A stretch of 64,000 nucleotides of DNA, taken from assembly GCF_034259105.1 (NCBI RefSeq), contig NZ_CP139478.1, forward strand, positions 1,663,001 to 1,727,000, read 5' to 3'. The position numbers were made by a program, and so were the translations under genes. Positions 19,308-28,508 of this stretch are shown here, in pieces (the stretch's first letter is position 1; every line of letters begins with the position of its first letter). The stretch is from Limosilactobacillus reuteri (GTDB taxonomy: Bacteria; Bacillota; Bacilli; Lactobacillales; Lactobacillaceae). Under the pieces are notes generated by a model. The model searched no databases. It saw nothing but the letters and a program-made list of their open reading frames with translations, and was not told where the DNA came from.

Positions 19308-20465
19308 CTAATCGTTATTCTTTTGACTTGCGTAATGTTGAACAGCTTTAGCTACTGTATTTACTACACCATCATCAAATACTCCAGGAACAATTTTTTC
19401 AGCTGTTGGCTTAGAAATCATATTTGCTAATGCAGAAGCAATTGCTTTTTCAAGGCCGAAATCAACTTTATTTAAATCAGCTGATAATAATCCTTTATAT
19501 AACCCGGGAAATACCAAAATATTATTTACTTGATTTGGATATTGACTTGAGCCAGTTGCCATTACTGCTACATCTGCATCTTTTGCAATTTGAGGATCAA
19601 TCTCAGGCTTTGGATTTGCAAGTGCAAAAATAATTGGATTTTGAGCCATTGATTTAACCTGTTTTTCGCTTAATACATCAGCATCAGAAAGCCCGATAAA
19701 TACATCTCGATTTTTTACTGCCTCATCTAAGCTTCTATACGATGTTTGATCAGCACTTTGTTTTACTAAATCTGTTTGATAATGATTATAATTTTGACTA
19801 TCAACATGCACTGGTCCATCAATATCAACAAATGTAATATTTTTAATACCTGCCGCAAAAAGTAATCGAGCTGTTGCAACTCCTGATGCTCCAACTCCAT
19901 TAATTACAACTTTCAAATCTTTCAGATTTTTCTTTACTACTCTAGCGGCATTAATTAATCCAGCCAAAACAACGATTGCTGTTCCTTCTTGATCATCATG
20001 GTAAACTGGAATATTAACTGCTTTAGACAATTTCTCTTCAATCTCAAAACAACGAGGTGCTTTAATATCTTCTAAATGAAAACCCGCAAAAGATTCCTGC
20101 ATATTCTTTAATGTTGCCACAAATTCATCGACAGGAACTTGCTCAACAGTTAAAGGTAGTGCATTAACATTAGCTAAATCCTTATAAAGTAATGCTTTCC
20201 CCTCAACAACTGGAAGACCACCGGCCGGGCCAATATTTCCTAATCCCAAAACAGCAGAGCCATCAGTTACTAATGCTACAAGTTTTCCACTAAGGGTATA
20301 TTTATCCTTTAGTTCGGGATAACGTTCTATAAGCTTAGAGATTACCGCAACTCCTGGAGTATATGCTTCACCTAATTCTTTTCGATTTTTCACTTCAAAT
20401 TGAGGTGCAATATTAAGTACTCCTTGGTTCTTAGCATGCATTGAGAGTATTTCTTTATCTTCCAT
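19308..20465 (-). CDS. NAD-type malic enzyme / oxaloacetate decarboxylase of the citrate operon
   Basis: A 385-residue small malic enzyme. The N-terminal domain has YTPGVAVIS and TDGSAVLGLGNIG, the catalytic Lys region GKALLYKD, and the metal-site HLEDIKAP.CFEIE; the Rossmann domain follows at VVINGVGASGVATARLL. Homologues at the head of lactic-acid-bacterial citrate operons decarboxylate oxaloacetate to pyruvate. No membrane oxaloacetate decarboxylase genes occur in the window, so this enzyme is the probable route. GAGGAGG precedes the ATG, and the gene is divergent from the regulator. Confidence 0.88.
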   Translation of the reverse strand: MEDKEILSMHAKNQGVLNIAPQFEVKNRKELGEAYTPGVAVISKLIERYPELKDKYTLSGKLVALVTDGSAVLGLGNIGPAGGLPVVEGKALLYKDLANVNALPLTVEQVPVDEFVATLKNMQESFAGFHLEDIKAPRCFEIEEKLSKAVNIPVYHDDQEGTAIVVLAGLINAARVVKKNLKDLKVVINGVGASGVATARLLFAAGIKNITFVDIDGPVHVDSQNYNHYQTDLVKQSADQTSYRSLDEAVKNRDVFIGLSDADVLSEKQVKSMAQNPIIFALANPKPEIDPQIAKDADVAVMATGSSQYPNQVNNILVFPGLYKGLLSADLNKVDFGLEKAIASALANMISKPTAEKIVPGVFDDGVVNTVAKAVQHYASQKNND

Positions 20466-20603
20466 TTGTCGAAAGCCTCCTCATTTCATTATTAATATCT
20501 TACCACCTTTTTTTAAAAATTAAAATAATTACTGTATTTTTTAAATATTTAAAAAAATAATGATATACTTAAAACAACATTGAGCATGAAAGGAATAAAA
20601 ATA
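20466..20603. promoter_or_regulatory. AT-rich divergent control region of the citrate operon
   Basis: This intergenic stretch separates the malic enzyme gene from its divergent regulator. It contains a near-perfect AT-rich inverted repeat TATTTTTTAAATATTTAAAA... spanning about 20535-20559, and a TATACT -10 box at 20564-20569 for the regulator gene. The palindrome lies where the -35 would be. SorC-type citrate regulators of this group bind AT-rich sites; binding here is inferred. Confidence 0.6.
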
Positions 20604-21545
20604 ATGAACTCACAGCATCAACAATTACTCGGTAATCTTGCACAAGATTATTACCTTAGCAAAATGGCAATTAGTGATATTTCTAAAAAATATAATCTTA
20701 GTCGCTACCTCATTATGAAATACCTTGATGAAGCTTTTTCAAGCGGGATTGTTGATATAAGCATTCATACAGATTATGACCGAAATGCCCAACTAGAACG
20801 CGAATTATCAAATAGTTTTGATATAAGAAATGTCTATGTTATTAAAGATCCAAGTAACCCCTTGGACCGCGATAAAATCATTGCTAACTTTGCAGCTAAT
20901 CAAATTCAATCTCTTATTAAAGAATATAAAACAATCGGATTATCGTGGGGGGAAACAATTTATACTGTTCTTGATCATTTCAGCAAACACTCTTCCCGTA
21001 ATTTAGTTTTCACACAATTTATGGGTGAAAATATGAAATATAAATCTTCTGCCGCATCAATGCGAATGGTACAAAAAGCTGCATCCAAATATGATTGTCC
21101 TTATTACACCATTCCCGGACCACTTTATATTCTTAATGACGAAGCAAGAAATGACCTATATTCCGAACCGCCTTTTACAGAAGCATTTAAGGTTGCCAAT
21201 AAAATGGAAATGATTGTTTGTGGATTAGGCACTCTCCAATCAATAGACAGTATCCCTGCTTGGCATGATTATAAAGAAAAGTTATTTAAAGGAGTTAGTT
21301 TAAACCAAATTGCTGGAATGGCATTTGGTCGTCCATACGATATTAACGGTAACTTTCTAATTCATCCCAATAACGATAAAACTCTCTCTATCCCTTTAAA
21401 TAAAATTCTTAACGTTCCTATACGCTTTGCTATTGTTCAACGCAAATCAAAATATCAAGCCGCTTTAGGAGCCCTTCGTGGAGGTTTATTTACTGATATG
21501 ATACTTACAGAATCAATCGCTTTACGAATTATTGAGGAGATATAA
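20604..21545 (+). CDS. SorC/DeoR-type citrate operon regulator (CitI/CitR-like)
   Basis: A 313-residue sugar-binding-type transcriptional regulator. An N-terminal helix-turn-helix (about residues 15-45, MAISDISKKYNLSRYLIMKYL) is followed by a ribose-isomerase-like effector domain with GLSWGETIYTVL. ATG at 20604 is chosen because AAAGGA precedes it; a TTG-led frame from 20580 is less likely. Relatives next to citrate lyase genes are activators that sense citrate. Position and family make this the likely activator of the malic enzyme-citCDEF operon and perhaps the carrier downstream. Confidence 0.82.
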   Translation: MNSQHQQLLGNLAQDYYLSKMAISDISKKYNLSRYLIMKYLDEAFSSGIVDISIHTDYDRNAQLERELSNSFDIRNVYVIKDPSNPLDRDKIIANFAANQIQSLIKEYKTIGLSWGETIYTVLDHFSKHSSRNLVFTQFMGENMKYKSSAASMRMVQKAASKYDCPYYTIPGPLYILNDEARNDLYSEPPFTEAFKVANKMEMIVCGLGTLQSIDSIPAWHDYKEKLFKGVSLNQIAGMAFGRPYDINGNFLIHPNNDKTLSIPLNKILNVPIRFAIVQRKSKYQAALGALRGGLFTDMILTESIALRIIEEI

Positions 21546-21578
21546 AAAAAGACCTGACAAATTGCCAGATCTTTTTTT
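21544..21578. terminator. Bidirectional terminator between regulator and carrier genes
   Basis: A short imperfect stem (AAAGACCTG / CAGATCTTT) is flanked by seven A and seven T. It sits between the converging regulator and DASS carrier genes. Confidence 0.75.
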
Positions 21579-21579
21579 A

Positions 21580-22998
21580 TTACCATAAACCAATAACTTT
21601 CATCCATACTGTTCCGATTCCGATAAATACTACCAGATAAAGAAGACCAAGGATAAAGTTCATTCGCCACCAGTCACTCTGCTTAACGTAACCTGTACTG
21701 AATAAAGCAGAAGCAGGACCGTTAGCGTAGTGAGTAGTTGAACTATAAGCAGCAGCAGTCAATGAAAGAAGCATTGCTGCTAAGAATGGTGGAACACCGG
21801 CTGAAATCGCAACTCCAAGGAATCCACTAAACATAGCAGTAACTTGGGCTGTACCAGAAGCAAATAGATAGTGACTGTAGAAGTAAATCAGTACTAATGC
21901 AATCATGATTACAAACCAGTTCATTCCACTAAGTGAATGACTAACAGTCTTTGAGAACCATGGAATAATTCCAAGCTTGTTTAATTCTCCAGCAAGGAAA
22001 ATTAAGATTGAGAACCAGAGAACAACGTTCCAAGCACCAGTTTCATTTAAAACATCTTTAGTAGTAAGAATACCTGTTAAAAGCATTAATACAACGGCAA
22101 TAAATGCAACTGTCATTGCATCCATTCCAATGAAGCTTGAAATCATCCATAAAACGATTGCGATTGCAAAAATAACTAACATTAATTTTTCAGAAAGCTT
22201 CATTGGCCCCATTTCAGCTAGTTGACTATCAGCTAACTGACGAGCATCCGGTGTTTCCTTAATTTCTGGTGGATACATCTTGTAGATGATCCATGGAATC
22301 AATGCTAAAAGAATAACACCAGGAAGTAAAGCAGCTAAGAACCATGAAATCCAAGTAATGTTAACACCCAGCTCTTTTGCAAGCCCAACAGCAACAATGT
22401 TTGGTGCCATTGCAGTCATAAACATCGCACTAGTAATAATATTGACATGAAATTCAGTGAATAATAAGTAAGAACCCATCTTCCGTTCTGTTCCATCTTT
22501 TGGTGATGAATGGAACGTATTTGAAAGAGCATCAATAATCGGTAAAACAATACCACTAGCACGTGCCGTGTTACTTGGTGTAGCAGGCGCTGTAACAAGA
22601 TCAATTCCCATTAAAGCATATCCTAAACCAATTGATTTTTTACCAAAATAACGAACAAATAGTAAAGCTACTCGGTTTCCTAAACCAGTCTTAATAAATC
22701 CACGGGCAATTAAGTATGCCATTGCAATAGTCCAAGGAGTACTATTTCCAAAAGCAACTACTGCTTCTTTCATCGGAGCAATTCCTAGTAAAACCGTGAG
22801 TGTAAAACCAATTAATGCAACCCCAGCAATTGGCAATGGCTGAGTAATACATCCAACAATCGTTGCAATAAATAATGCTAACAAGTGCCAAGCTACAACG
22901 CTAATTCCTACAGGCCGGACTGGAGTACAAAGCCAAATGATAACTCCAACAAGTACCGGCCAGATAAATCCTTTATAATTTACCTTTGATAATCCCAT
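21580..22998 (-). CDS. DASS-family dicarboxylate/citrate carrier
   Basis: A 472-residue membrane protein with about 12-13 helices of the divalent anion:sodium symporter group (CitT/TtdT/SodiT-like). Typical parts are the TPSNTARASGIVLPI loop, matching the SNT substrate motif, and a C-terminal FASGTAQVTAMFSGFLGVAI. Family members exchange citrate, tartrate, malate or fumarate against succinate. Next to the LDH/MDH-type enzyme, fumarate reductase and fumarase, a citrate- or fumarate/succinate antiporter is the best inference. It is the first gene of neither unit: the LDH-type gene lies 22 bp upstream on the same strand. Confidence 0.87.
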   Translation of the reverse strand: MGLSKVNYKGFIWPVLVGVIIWLCTPVRPVGISVVAWHLLALFIATIVGCITQPLPIAGVALIGFTLTVLLGIAPMKEAVVAFGNSTPWTIAMAYLIARGFIKTGLGNRVALLFVRYFGKKSIGLGYALMGIDLVTAPATPSNTARASGIVLPIIDALSNTFHSSPKDGTERKMGSYLLFTEFHVNIITSAMFMTAMAPNIVAVGLAKELGVNITWISWFLAALLPGVILLALIPWIIYKMYPPEIKETPDARQLADSQLAEMGPMKLSEKLMLVIFAIAIVLWMISSFIGMDAMTVAFIAVVLMLLTGILTTKDVLNETGAWNVVLWFSILIFLAGELNKLGIIPWFSKTVSHSLSGMNWFVIMIALVLIYFYSHYLFASGTAQVTAMFSGFLGVAISAGVPPFLAAMLLSLTAAAYSSTTHYANGPASALFSTGYVKQSDWWRMNFILGLLYLVVFIGIGTVWMKVIGLW

Positions 22999-23020
22999 TA
23001 GATTATTTCTCCCTTAATAA

Positions 23021-23956
23021 TTAAACTTTCACACCATCTAAGACATCTTTCATCTTAGCAGCAGAGTATTTTAGTTTTTCGATTTCTGTATCCGAAAGTC
23101 CGTAATCAATGACTTTTTCTATTCCTGTTCGATTAACAATTGCAGGTATTCCAAGATACAAATCATTAATCCCATATTGACCCGTTAGAGGAGCTGATAT
23201 TGGGAGCATGATGTTACGATTTTCAATAATCGCTTTTACAATATAAGCAAGATATTTAGCTACTCCATAGAAAGTAGCTCCTTTTCCTTCGATAATCTTA
23301 CCACCACGTTCTTTAACTGCTTTTTCAAGTTCGCTATAGTCCTGAACAGTTAAATCAGTAACTTCTTTTAACGGTTTTCCATTAATAGTAGCTTCATCGA
23401 ATGCACCAAACGATGTATCTCCATGTTCCCCTAAAACTAAAGCATCAATTTCATTTACTGGAACATTTAACTTTTCAGATAAAAGTACATTCAATCGAGC
23501 TGTGTCTAATGAAGTACCAGTTCCGATAACACGATGCTTAGGGAATCCAGAGAGTTGTTGTGTCACTATAGTTAAAATATCAACAGGATTACTTGATACA
23601 ACAAAAATGCCGTTGAATCCACTTTCAACAATTGGGTTAACAATAGTTGAAAGAATCTTTGTGTTCTTTGAAACAAGATCCAAACGAGTCTCTCCTGGCT
23701 TGCGTGGAACTCCAGCAGTAATAACTACAACATCAGCATCAGCAGCATCAGAATAATCCCCCGCATGAATGTTGACTGGACTAGTTAGTGGAGTAATATC
23801 TTGTAAATCCAATGATTCTCCTGTTGCCTTCTCTTTCTTTAGGTCAACAATAACTAATTCATCAATTTCTTGTGTTGTTTGAAGGAGTGAGAATGCGAAT
23901 GATGATCCTACAGCTCCATCACCAACAAGCACAACTTTATGATGATGTCCTAACAT
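23021..23956 (-). CDS. LDH/MDH-family 2-hydroxyacid dehydrogenase, predicted malate-type
   Basis: A 311-residue NAD-dependent enzyme of the L-lactate/malate dehydrogenase family: VGDGAVGSSFA Rossmann loop, catalytic His in GEHGDTSF. At the substrate-specificity position, where lactate dehydrogenases carry Gln (PQKPGETR), this protein has Arg85 (PRKPGETR), the residue that in malate dehydrogenases binds the second carboxylate. The genomic setting (citrate lyase, fumarase, fumarate reductase) also fits oxaloacetate reduction. ATG 23956 follows TTGGAGG. General annotation would say lactate dehydrogenase. The malate assignment is an inference from one residue plus context. Confidence 0.85.
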   Translation of the reverse strand: MLGHHHKVVLVGDGAVGSSFAFSLLQTTQEIDELVIVDLKKEKATGESLDLQDITPLTSPVNIHAGDYSDAADADVVVITAGVPRKPGETRLDLVSKNTKILSTIVNPIVESGFNGIFVVSSNPVDILTIVTQQLSGFPKHRVIGTGTSLDTARLNVLLSEKLNVPVNEIDALVLGEHGDTSFGAFDEATINGKPLKEVTDLTVQDYSELEKAVKERGGKIIEGKGATFYGVAKYLAYIVKAIIENRNIMLPISAPLTGQYGINDLYLGIPAIVNRTGIEKVIDYGLSDTEIEKLKYSAAKMKDVLDGVKV

Positions 23957-24020
23957 AAAATTTTCCTCCAAATAATATACAAATAATTGCTCTAGGCAGT
24001 TTCTCACTGCCCATTATTTT

Positions 24021-25415
24021 TTACTTTAAGCCACGGGCGTAAACAGTTACTTGTTGACCTGCTTGTCGTCCAAAGACAATTGTTTCTGCAATTGAGTTAC
24101 CACCAACACGGTTATTACCATGTAAACCACCAGCAACTTCACCTGCAGCGTATAATCCCTTGATTACATCCCCATTACCATCAAGCACTTGAGTCTTTGT
24201 ATTAATATGAATACCACCCATAGTGTAGTGAATTGCAGGTGCAATATGAATTGCGAAGAATCCTGGCTTAGTAATTCCACGGTCCATTCCTGTTGTCCGA
24301 TGGAATTCTTTATCATCATGATTTTCAACAGCTTCATTCCATGTTGCAACCGTCTTCTTCAAGTTTTCAGGATCCATGTTGAGGTTCTTTGCAAGATCCT
24401 CAATCGTATCGCCATGAACAACAAGACCAACTTTATCGTAGAATTCAATTGCCTTAACATGATCACGAATACCTTGATCAAAAATCAAGTAAGCACTGTG
24501 TTCTGGAAGGGAAGTAATTGCATTGGCACAAATCTTTCGGGTATTCAATTCGTTAACAAACCGGTTACCTTCAGCGTTAACCATAATTGCCCCTTCACCA
24601 CGGACAGCTTCACCAATTAAGTAAACATGAGGATTATCTTGTTGAACAGTTGGGTGAACTTGTACAAGGTCCATTTGCATTAATTCACCGCCAACGCCTT
24701 CAGCAAGCTTCAAACCATCACCAGTTGCTCCTGGTTGGTTGGTAGTCTTGTAATCAGCAAGGTCAGGGCGGAACCGCTTCATGTATTCCTTAGAAGCACC
24801 AAATCCACCAGTAGCTAAGATAACAGCCTTTGCGTGAACGGTTTTAATCAGGCCATCAGCATTAGCTTCAACACCGATTACCTTGCCTTCATCATCTTGT
24901 AAGAGCTTGTTAACTTTAACCTTGTTGAATACTGGAATGTTTTCCTTTTGAACAACTTCCAATAAACTCTTTACTAAGAAACCACCAATTGGCGCCATAC
25001 TTGCTGGACGGTGAGTACGCTTACGAGACATTCCACCAGTAATTGTAATGTCATCAAGCTTAATCCCATGATCAGCTAACCAGTCGATTGCTGGGGCTGT
25101 GTGATATACAAAGTAACCTAGCATATCCTTGTCGTTTAGACGTCCACCATCTTGGTATGTTTCGTGGTAGAAATCGGCAACGTTATCAATTACTCCATGT
25201 TGTAATTGCACGTTGGTTTCAGCGGCGTTCATTCCTGAAGAAGCCCGGTTAGTATTTCCACCAAGCTCTTCTTCCTTTTCAAGAACAACCGTCTTCATTC
25301 CCAATTCGTTTGCTTGAATTGCTGCGGAAAGACCTGTTCCACCAGAACCAATTACAATAACATCGTAATCATTATCTAATTTGCTTACAGATAATGGTTG
25401 GAATTTTTCAGCCAT
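24021..25415 (-). CDS. Fumarate reductase-type flavoprotein (soluble, FAD)
   Basis: A 464-residue FAD protein of the succinate dehydrogenase/fumarate reductase flavoprotein family. The N-terminal dinucleotide fold DVIVIGSGGTGLSAA is followed by EELGGNTNRASSGMNA, substrate-domain residues in the SRKRTHRPA segment, and a C-terminal HYTMGGIHI and GGLHGNNRVGGNSIAE. It lacks the N-terminal FMN-binding domain of some flavocytochrome-like forms and no iron-sulfur or membrane subunits are nearby. It would reduce fumarate to succinate at the end of a reductive branch. The electron donor is not evident. The IS30 element interrupts the interval to fumC. Confidence 0.87.
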   Translation of the reverse strand: MAEKFQPLSVSKLDNDYDVIVIGSGGTGLSAAIQANELGMKTVVLEKEEELGGNTNRASSGMNAAETNVQLQHGVIDNVADFYHETYQDGGRLNDKDMLGYFVYHTAPAIDWLADHGIKLDDITITGGMSRKRTHRPASMAPIGGFLVKSLLEVVQKENIPVFNKVKVNKLLQDDEGKVIGVEANADGLIKTVHAKAVILATGGFGASKEYMKRFRPDLADYKTTNQPGATGDGLKLAEGVGGELMQMDLVQVHPTVQQDNPHVYLIGEAVRGEGAIMVNAEGNRFVNELNTRKICANAITSLPEHSAYLIFDQGIRDHVKAIEFYDKVGLVVHGDTIEDLAKNLNMDPENLKKTVATWNEAVENHDDKEFHRTTGMDRGITKPGFFAIHIAPAIHYTMGGIHINTKTQVLDGNGDVIKGLYAAGEVAGGLHGNNRVGGNSIAETIVFGRQAGQQVTVYARGLK

Positions 25416-25501
25416 GATATTGCTCTCCTTTTAATTATATTTAAATGTATTAACAGTCAAAAAGAGTGGAACAAGTTCTTTTTATTGCTTATTTTCACTC
25501 T

Positions 25502-26807
25502 TGCCAAAATTGGCATCCTAAATTTCAAGAATAAGTTAGCCACTGGACTCAAATAAATAATACTGACCAATTGATTATTGGTTGATGGAGCTGTGATATC
25601 TCTTGGTAGAAGGCCTTACGATAGATATCCATTGACGAATGTCCATTAAACATAGCTCGTGGATAGTGATTCATCCAATCATTAGTCGCTATGATCTGAG
25701 CACTACTATAGTTATTTATAGCTTCACCTTTGGTAATCTCCTTGCGGAGAAACCGGTTATTGATCTCATTGGATCCACGTTCCCAAGGGGAATACGGATC
25801 AGCATAGAAAACATGATCGTGAACTTGTGTTAACTCACTAAATTCTGAACCGTTGTCAGAGGTTATTGTCTTAAAGATGCGATAGTAAGCATCTGTGCCC
25901 ATTTTCTGGCGTAAATTTATAAAGAACTGATTTACTGCATGCGCAGTTTTACCAGCAATTTTACTCGTGATATTAACTCGTGAAAGGCGATCAGTCATTA
26001 CTAGTACAACACTGTCATTACCGTTTTTCTGTCCCTGAACTGTATCTAGTTCCCAATGGCCAATTTCGGACCGTTGGTCCGCAGTTTGAGGTCGTTGAGC
26101 AATATTAGGCCCTAAGCACCTTTTAGCTTGCGGATGAGTTCGATGATGCTTACGTTTAGGTTTTTCAAAGAGGTCTAAATTGGACGTACGAAGCACACCC
26201 TCATTAATCCATTGATATAAAGTTACAACCGACTTTGGGATCAGGGTGCCATCATTCATTAAATCTCGAGCCTTATAAATAACCGCTTGTGGGGAGTAAT
26301 GGTGGTCGTCAAACTCACCAAGCATTAGCTGATCAGCTAATCGTAAAAATTGCTTTGAAGAATAATATAAGCGACGACGACCAGAATGGCGGTGATGTTC
26401 AAGATATGTGGCCTGACCAGCTTCATAACTATAGATGTAGTAAGAATATTCGTAAATTTTACCATTAGATTTTTGACGACGAAGTTGGCGGACCGTACCA
26501 CGGTTGAGCTCGTTATTAATTGTTTGATGATTAACTCCTAATTGGCGACCAATTGCGCGATTGGAAAGTCCTTGCGACTTTAAAGTCGCAATCATCACAC
26601 GTTCTTCTTTAGTAAGATGAGCATTCTTTTTATGAGTAGTCAATAAACTAGTAGACATGGTATCATTTAAGTGCGTCATTTGACGGACATCCTTTCATAT
26701 AGGTTTGGTTCACTTAATATGATACCTGATGTCACGCCGAATGGCGTTTTTTATTTACCACCAACTGGGTGGCTAACTTCATTCTATAATCCACCCCAAA
26801 ATTGGCA
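25502..26807. mobile_element. IS30-family insertion sequence
   Basis: One intact transposase gene is bracketed by imperfect inverted repeats of about 40 bp. Both ends begin TGCCAA and end AAGTTAGCCAC when read inward (left 25502-25544, right 26768-26807). Because TGCCAA..TTGGCA is nearly self-complementary, CAAAATTGGCAT also appears as a direct repeat at both ends. No convincing target duplication is visible. It separates the fumarate reductase gene from fumC. Confidence 0.75.
25549..26679 (-). CDS. IS30-family transposase
   Basis: A 376-residue transposase. The N-terminal helix-turn-helix (HLTKEERVMIATLKSQGLSN then AIGRQLGVNHQTIN) is followed by an rve-type catalytic core with Asp in GHWELDTVQG, Asp in TSDNGSEF and Glu in the ERGSNEINNRFLRKEI region. 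Start ATG 26679 follows AAAGGATG. The gene appears complete, so the element may still be mobile. Confidence 0.92.
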   Translation of the reverse strand: MTHLNDTMSTSLLTTHKKNAHLTKEERVMIATLKSQGLSNRAIGRQLGVNHQTINNELNRGTVRQLRRQKSNGKIYEYSYYIYSYEAGQATYLEHHRHSGRRRLYYSSKQFLRLADQLMLGEFDDHHYSPQAVIYKARDLMNDGTLIPKSVVTLYQWINEGVLRTSNLDLFEKPKRKHHRTHPQAKRCLGPNIAQRPQTADQRSEIGHWELDTVQGQKNGNDSVVLVMTDRLSRVNITSKIAGKTAHAVNQFFINLRQKMGTDAYYRIFKTITSDNGSEFSELTQVHDHVFYADPYSPWERGSNEINNRFLRKEITKGEAINNYSSAQIIATNDWMNHYPRAMFNGHSSMDIYRKAFYQEISQLHQPIINWSVLFI

Positions 26808-26825
26808 TTACTTTTAACTCAATTC

Positions 26826-28214
26826 TTATTTATCCTGATCAACGTTGGTCATCTTAAGCATGTCCATCCATTCATCGTATTGTTCTTCAGTAAGCTTACC
26901 AGACTTCAAAGCAGCTTCTTTTAATGTGCTACCAGCTTTATCAGCAGCTTGAGCAATCTTAGCACTGTCATGGTAACCAATGTGTGGTGACAAAGCAGTA
27001 ACAGTCATCAATGAATTATCAACTAATTCTTCCATCCGCTTTTCATTAACTGTCATTCCGTGGATCATCTTGTCAGCAAATCCAGTAATTGTTCCAGTTA
27101 ATAAGTCAGCTGATTCGAGGAATGCATCAATCAATACTGGCTTGTAAACATTCATTTCGAAGTTACCTTGTGATGAAGCCATTGTTACTACAGTATCGTT
27201 ACCGAACACCCGTAAAGCAGCCATTGTTACAGCTTCTGCTTGAGTTGGGTTAACCTTTCCTGGCATGATTGATGAACCTGGTTCGTTAGCTGGGATATTT
27301 AATTCACCGTAACCAGCACGTGGACCAGAAGCCAAGAAACGAATATCTTGAGCAAGCTTGAACATGTCAGCTGCTAATGTCTTCAAAGCACCGTGAACAA
27401 CATTTAAACCAGAGTGGTTAGCTAAACCGTAGAACTTGTTTGAATCAGCAGTTAAGTTTAAGTCGTAAACTTCGCTAAGTTTTTCAGCAATCTTTTCAGA
27501 CATTCCTTCTGCAGCATTCAAACCAGTACCAACAGCAGTACCACCAATTGCCAATTCATCTAATGTTGGTTCCAAAGTCTTAATGTAATCAAGGTCATGT
27601 TCTAAGAAAGCAATGTAACCAGAAAGTTCTTGACCAAATGTCAATGGAACAGCATCTTGCAAGTGAGTACGTCCAACTTTAACAGTCTTCATGTACTTCT
27701 CTTCCTTAACCTTTAATTCATCAATTAAGTGTTGAACAGCTGGCTTCAACTTATCAAGCGCTTCTAAAGCAACCACATTCATTGCAGTTGGGAATGTATC
27801 GTTTGAACTTTGACCCTTGTTAACATCATCATTTGGTAAGATTTCAATGTCAGGGTTAATTTCATGAGCCTTGTGCGCAACAACTTCATTAGTGTTCATG
27901 TTGGTTTGGGTACCAGAACCAGTTTGGTAAACCTTTAATGGGAAGTCCTTCCGCAATTCTTCATCACTTAATGCGAGTAATTCATCAATCGCTTTAACGA
28001 TTAGATTACCCTTTTCTTCAGAGATAGCTTTAGTTTCCATATTAGCTTGGGCCGCTGCCTTTTTAATGTTCAATAGAGCACGGATGATTGCTAATGGCAT
28101 GTATTGACCGGTTGGGAAGTTATTCCGACTCCGTTCTGTTTGTGGTCCCCATAATGCTTCAGCAGGGATTTTAACAGGACCTAACGTATCTTCTTCAGTA
28201 CGGTATTCTGACAT
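26826..28214 (-). CDS. fumC: Fumarate hydratase class II
   Basis: Interconverts malate and fumarate. The 462-residue protein matches class II length and shows SSNDTFPTAM, VGRTHLQDAVPLTFGQE and the superfamily signature GSSIMPGKVNPTQ. ATG 28214 is chosen because TGGAGG precedes it by eight bases. It supplies fumarate to the reductase in the neighbouring gene, now separated by the IS30 element, which may have altered cotranscription. Malolactic enzyme lies upstream on the same strand, behind its own terminator. Confidence 0.94.
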   Translation of the reverse strand: MSEYRTEEDTLGPVKIPAEALWGPQTERSRNNFPTGQYMPLAIIRALLNIKKAAAQANMETKAISEEKGNLIVKAIDELLALSDEELRKDFPLKVYQTGSGTQTNMNTNEVVAHKAHEINPDIEILPNDDVNKGQSSNDTFPTAMNVVALEALDKLKPAVQHLIDELKVKEEKYMKTVKVGRTHLQDAVPLTFGQELSGYIAFLEHDLDYIKTLEPTLDELAIGGTAVGTGLNAAEGMSEKIAEKLSEVYDLNLTADSNKFYGLANHSGLNVVHGALKTLAADMFKLAQDIRFLASGPRAGYGELNIPANEPGSSIMPGKVNPTQAEAVTMAALRVFGNDTVVTMASSQGNFEMNVYKPVLIDAFLESADLLTGTITGFADKMIHGMTVNEKRMEELVDNSLMTVTALSPHIGYHDSAKIAQAADKAGSTLKEAALKSGKLTEEQYDEWMDMLKMTNVDQDK

Positions 28215-28413
28215 CTCAAAAACCTCCAATATATTAATTGAGCAATTTTATCTTGTGAAATGTTACACATCATTTACACGTATATCCTACCTTGTAAGTA
28301 AAGCTATAGTCAAATCTTTAATTTTCAATAAATTTCACTTATAGCTATTGCCTTACCAACTGTTATAATAGCTTTTTTGAATTACGCTTGCAAAAGTTTC
28401 ACAAACTTCCATA

Positions 28414-28455
28414 CAAAAAAACACCTAAGATTTTTTAATTTCTTAGATGCTTTTC
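28414..28455 (-). terminator. Rho-independent terminator of the malolactic gene
   Basis: Minus-strand GCATCTAAGA and TCTTAGGTGT form a stem followed by seven T, 50 bp after the mleS stop. The remainder of 28215-28508 is the AT-rich fumC promoter region. Confidence 0.85.
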
Positions 28456-28508
28456 TATTTTTGTCTAACAATCTGGTTTTATTATTCACAAAGATGAAAG
28501 TTGCTTGA

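Noticed and set aside
25505..26808. 12-bp direct repeat CAAAATTGGCAT as target duplication of the IS30 element
   Set aside because: The repeat belongs to the nearly self-complementary ends (TGCCAA..TTGGCA), and IS30 elements make much shorter duplications.
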